DNA of 64,000 nt, taken from Phytophthora colocasiae. Its lineage: Eukaryota; Oomycota; Peronosporomycetes; Peronosporales; Peronosporaceae. This document shows positions 62,432 through 64,000 of this stretch, piece after piece. The position numbers were made by a program, and so were the translations under genes. The notes under the pieces are model-generated. The model was given only the letters and a program-made list of their open reading frames with translations, did no database searches and had not been told where the DNA came from. The stretch is from positions 248,001-312,000 of the forward strand of contig JAGKQI010000101.1 in the NCBI GenBank assembly GCA_018806915.1. Direction: 5' to 3'. Every line of letters starts with the position of its first letter. Within the stretch, counting starts at the first letter, position 1.

Positions 62432-63297
62432 ACGATGTACTCACTCCTCCCAATATCCACCTCCTGAGCCAAGACGTGATCTCTGCCGTGGTGCAGCGCA
62501 AAAGGCGGTACTGCGATTTCAGCTCGGGTATTAGACAAGAACCGAAGCGGAACCCATCCAATAGCCAGAGGCCTGAGTTAGTGGAGACGAAGGAGATTGA
62601 GGATCTGCTGAAACTCGGCCAAACTCTTAAGCGAGAACGTCGTCGAGTCATCCAGGCGCGGTTCCGGAAGAAGCAGAATGGCCGCATTTTAACGCTTGAG
62701 AGGGAGACGGAGCAGCTACAGCAAGAGACCGAGAAGCTGACGGAGCGTAAACGTGTTAATACTTCCAGTATTCAGCTGAAAGGGAGTATCTGGAACGTAG
62801 TGGAGGAGTATGTCCGTGTTTTTGGCAAACCTTCAGCTTCCCCAGAGGAGTTTTTGGACTCCACGATGAATTTGGACGTGGCTTTCAATTCAGAACAAGG
62901 CGTGGGGTCCATTCTACGTAGTTGGCACTGTTTGAGCTGGTGGTTTAAAGACCTGGAGGTGGAGCTGGAAGCTGTGACGAAAAATAGTCCAGAGACCGTT
63001 GTGGCATCCACCAGAACCAGTTTCACCATCACGGAAGACACATTATCACGTGCATTCCCGAACTTAGTCAACAACAGTGCACTGGCATCGAAGCTTCTGC
63101 ATCAACAGATTTCTATTCAAGGGTGGACGCTTTTTCAGTGGGATGATACTGGCGATCTTGTGACGAGAGTCAATAGTGAGTCTGATCTGCTCTCTCCAAT
63201 GTTGCGTCTATTGGGATCACTGGAGAACATCTCAGTGGCATTTGATCAAGCTCTCGTTACTCTCGACTTCCAAGTGAGACCGACGTACAAAGCGTAA
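62428..63297 (+). CDS. bZIP transcription factor, oomycete type
   Basis: 289 residues from the first ATG of the frame. The basic region is at residues about 85-105 (LKRERRRVIQARFRKKQ) and is followed by a leucine-zipper-like heptad stretch (RILTLERETEQLQQETEKL). The canonical N-x7-R pattern is altered: where most bZIPs have Asn (N-x3-A-x2-C/S-R) there is no Asn before QARFR; non-canonical basic regions are known in Phytophthora bZIPs. The remaining 180 residues form a conserved C-terminal domain with many Trp residues (SWHCLSWWFKDLE, GWTLFQWDD) of unknown function, seen with oomycete bZIPs. It should dimerise and bind DNA in the nucleus. A SINE sits 118 bp upstream. Confidence 0.8.
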   Translation: MNDVLTPPNIHLLSQDVISAVVQRKRRYCDFSSGIRQEPKRNPSNSQRPELVETKEIEDLLKLGQTLKRERRRVIQARFRKKQNGRILTLERETEQLQQETEKLTERKRVNTSSIQLKGSIWNVVEEYVRVFGKPSASPEEFLDSTMNLDVAFNSEQGVGSILRSWHCLSWWFKDLEVELEAVTKNSPETVVASTRTSFTITEDTLSRAFPNLVNNSALASKLLHQQISIQGWTLFQWDDTGDLVTRVNSESDLLSPMLRLLGSLENISVAFDQALVTLDFQVRPTYKA

Positions 63298-63521
63298 AAT
63301 AAACGGCAAACTTGACGTTGCTTGTAGCTATTTTTGTTGTTGCTACCTCGCACAGGTTTTCATCGATTTTCTTTATTCGATCTCAGAAGAGCTGTAGCTT
63401 ATTTATTGCTATCGAACCTCTTTGTCCGCCTTCTGTCGAGGTGACGGATTCGGCATCGCAATAGCTGCACACACTCTTCAGCAAAGTTATTGACGTTCAA
63501 GAAAGAATTCAGCTGGTTATT
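63298..63521. other. Short intergenic stretch
   Basis: Lies between the convergent bZIP gene and the effector-like pseudogene. Nothing is recognised apart from the 3' ends. Confidence 0.4.
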
Positions 63522-63910
63522 CTATCGTTTTGGTGAATTGTCGTTTACCAGCATCCATATATCAGCTTTTTGATGGGGGGGGGGGTCGTTAATGTGGGAC
63601 CGGTACGCGGTCACAAAGTGCTGGGTAGCGTCGAAATCCATACCGAGATCCTTCGTGTGCATGGTAGCGTCGTCCACCGACATAAGACCTGTTCGCCACG
63701 ACTCGAGTACGTTATCCATGTTGCTAGGATGCTTGTACATTTTCTATAAGTGCTCATAATGGAGTTACCAAGTGTGCGCTCTTCTCCTCCAGCGTTCTTC
63801 TTGTGGCGGAAGCGCAAATGGAGGCTTATGCCATCAGCTTGTGTCGACAGCGCGTCGCCGGAAGCAACAAGGGAGGACGCAGCCACGAACAAAAGGAAAG
63901 CGAAACGCAT
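63522..63910 (-). pseudogene. RXLR-like secreted effector pseudogene (frameshifted)
   Basis: From the ATG at 63910 the frame has a good signal peptide (about residues 1-20, MRFAFLLFVAASSLVASG) and soon afterwards a degenerate RXLR position (HLRFR) followed about ten residues later by EER, the pair that marks translocated oomycete effectors. Near 63740 the sequence shifts frame. The other frame then continues with a W-centred helical block (ESWRTGLMSVDDATMH), like the W motif of effector repeats, to 63522. A run of nine C/G near 63580 is a second weak point. So the gene is damaged here, or the assembly has a base error. Host target unknown. Confidence 0.6.
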
Positions 63911-64000
63911 CGTCAGGACTTGGAGTTGGCACTTCGAATCTTGATGGGAAATTGAAAACTGTTATTGACGCTCAAGCCGCCTCCGTCTTCGGACCTTACT

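Overview
The window looks like a piece of an oomycete nuclear genome, most probably a Phytophthora-like species. The reasons are compact genes with GT-AG introns of about 60-70 nt, oomycete-type initiator promoters (CATTCYNCAWTTT) just upstream of start codons, a gene ending in the WLGC motif, a damaged secreted effector-like gene with an EER motif, a SHAQKY-class MYB factor and abundant fungal-type mobile DNA. Species was not determined.

Left flank (1-8132): a coiled-coil protein running off the edge, a small hypothetical gene, a membrane-anchored Tudor-like protein, a MYB-related factor, ALG1 of the N-glycan pathway (seven exons) and a very basic protein with a possible UAP56-binding motif.

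Centre (8370-43310): an expanded cluster of aldo/keto reductases resembling voltage-gated K+ channel beta subunits (Kv-beta). I count 13 loci: seven intact (numbers 2, 6, 7, 8, 9, 11, 12) and six broken. Interleaved are two tandem acyl-protein thioesterase genes, three copies (one dead) of a C2HC/XPA-like finger gene and the AAA+ ATPase NVL. The core is a large inverted duplication: about 20300-27745 is repeated in reverse as 32085-43310, around a 4.3-kb spacer holding AKR9, an AKR remnant and NVL. After that duplication a MITE, a SINE (itself hit by a Tc1/mariner-like element) entered the left arm and a Ty3/gypsy retrotransposon entered the right arm. The opposite arm still shows the empty site for each of these. 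Further insertions are a Tc1-like element in a thioesterase intron and a solo LTR inside AKR5.

Right flank (43443-64000): a TMEM94-like P-type-ATPase-like membrane protein, a secreted GH105-like hydrolase, a WLGC membrane protein, a MULE that splits a small gene, eIF1A, a SAM-domain protein, a TPR protein, a questin-oxidase-like protein, a second SINE with a poly-C tail, a bZIP factor with an overlapping uORF, and the effector-like pseudogene.

The housekeeping genes do not form a pathway with each other. The biological theme is the Kv-beta/AKR array, which appears to grow by duplication and gene conversion and to be eroded by transposons.
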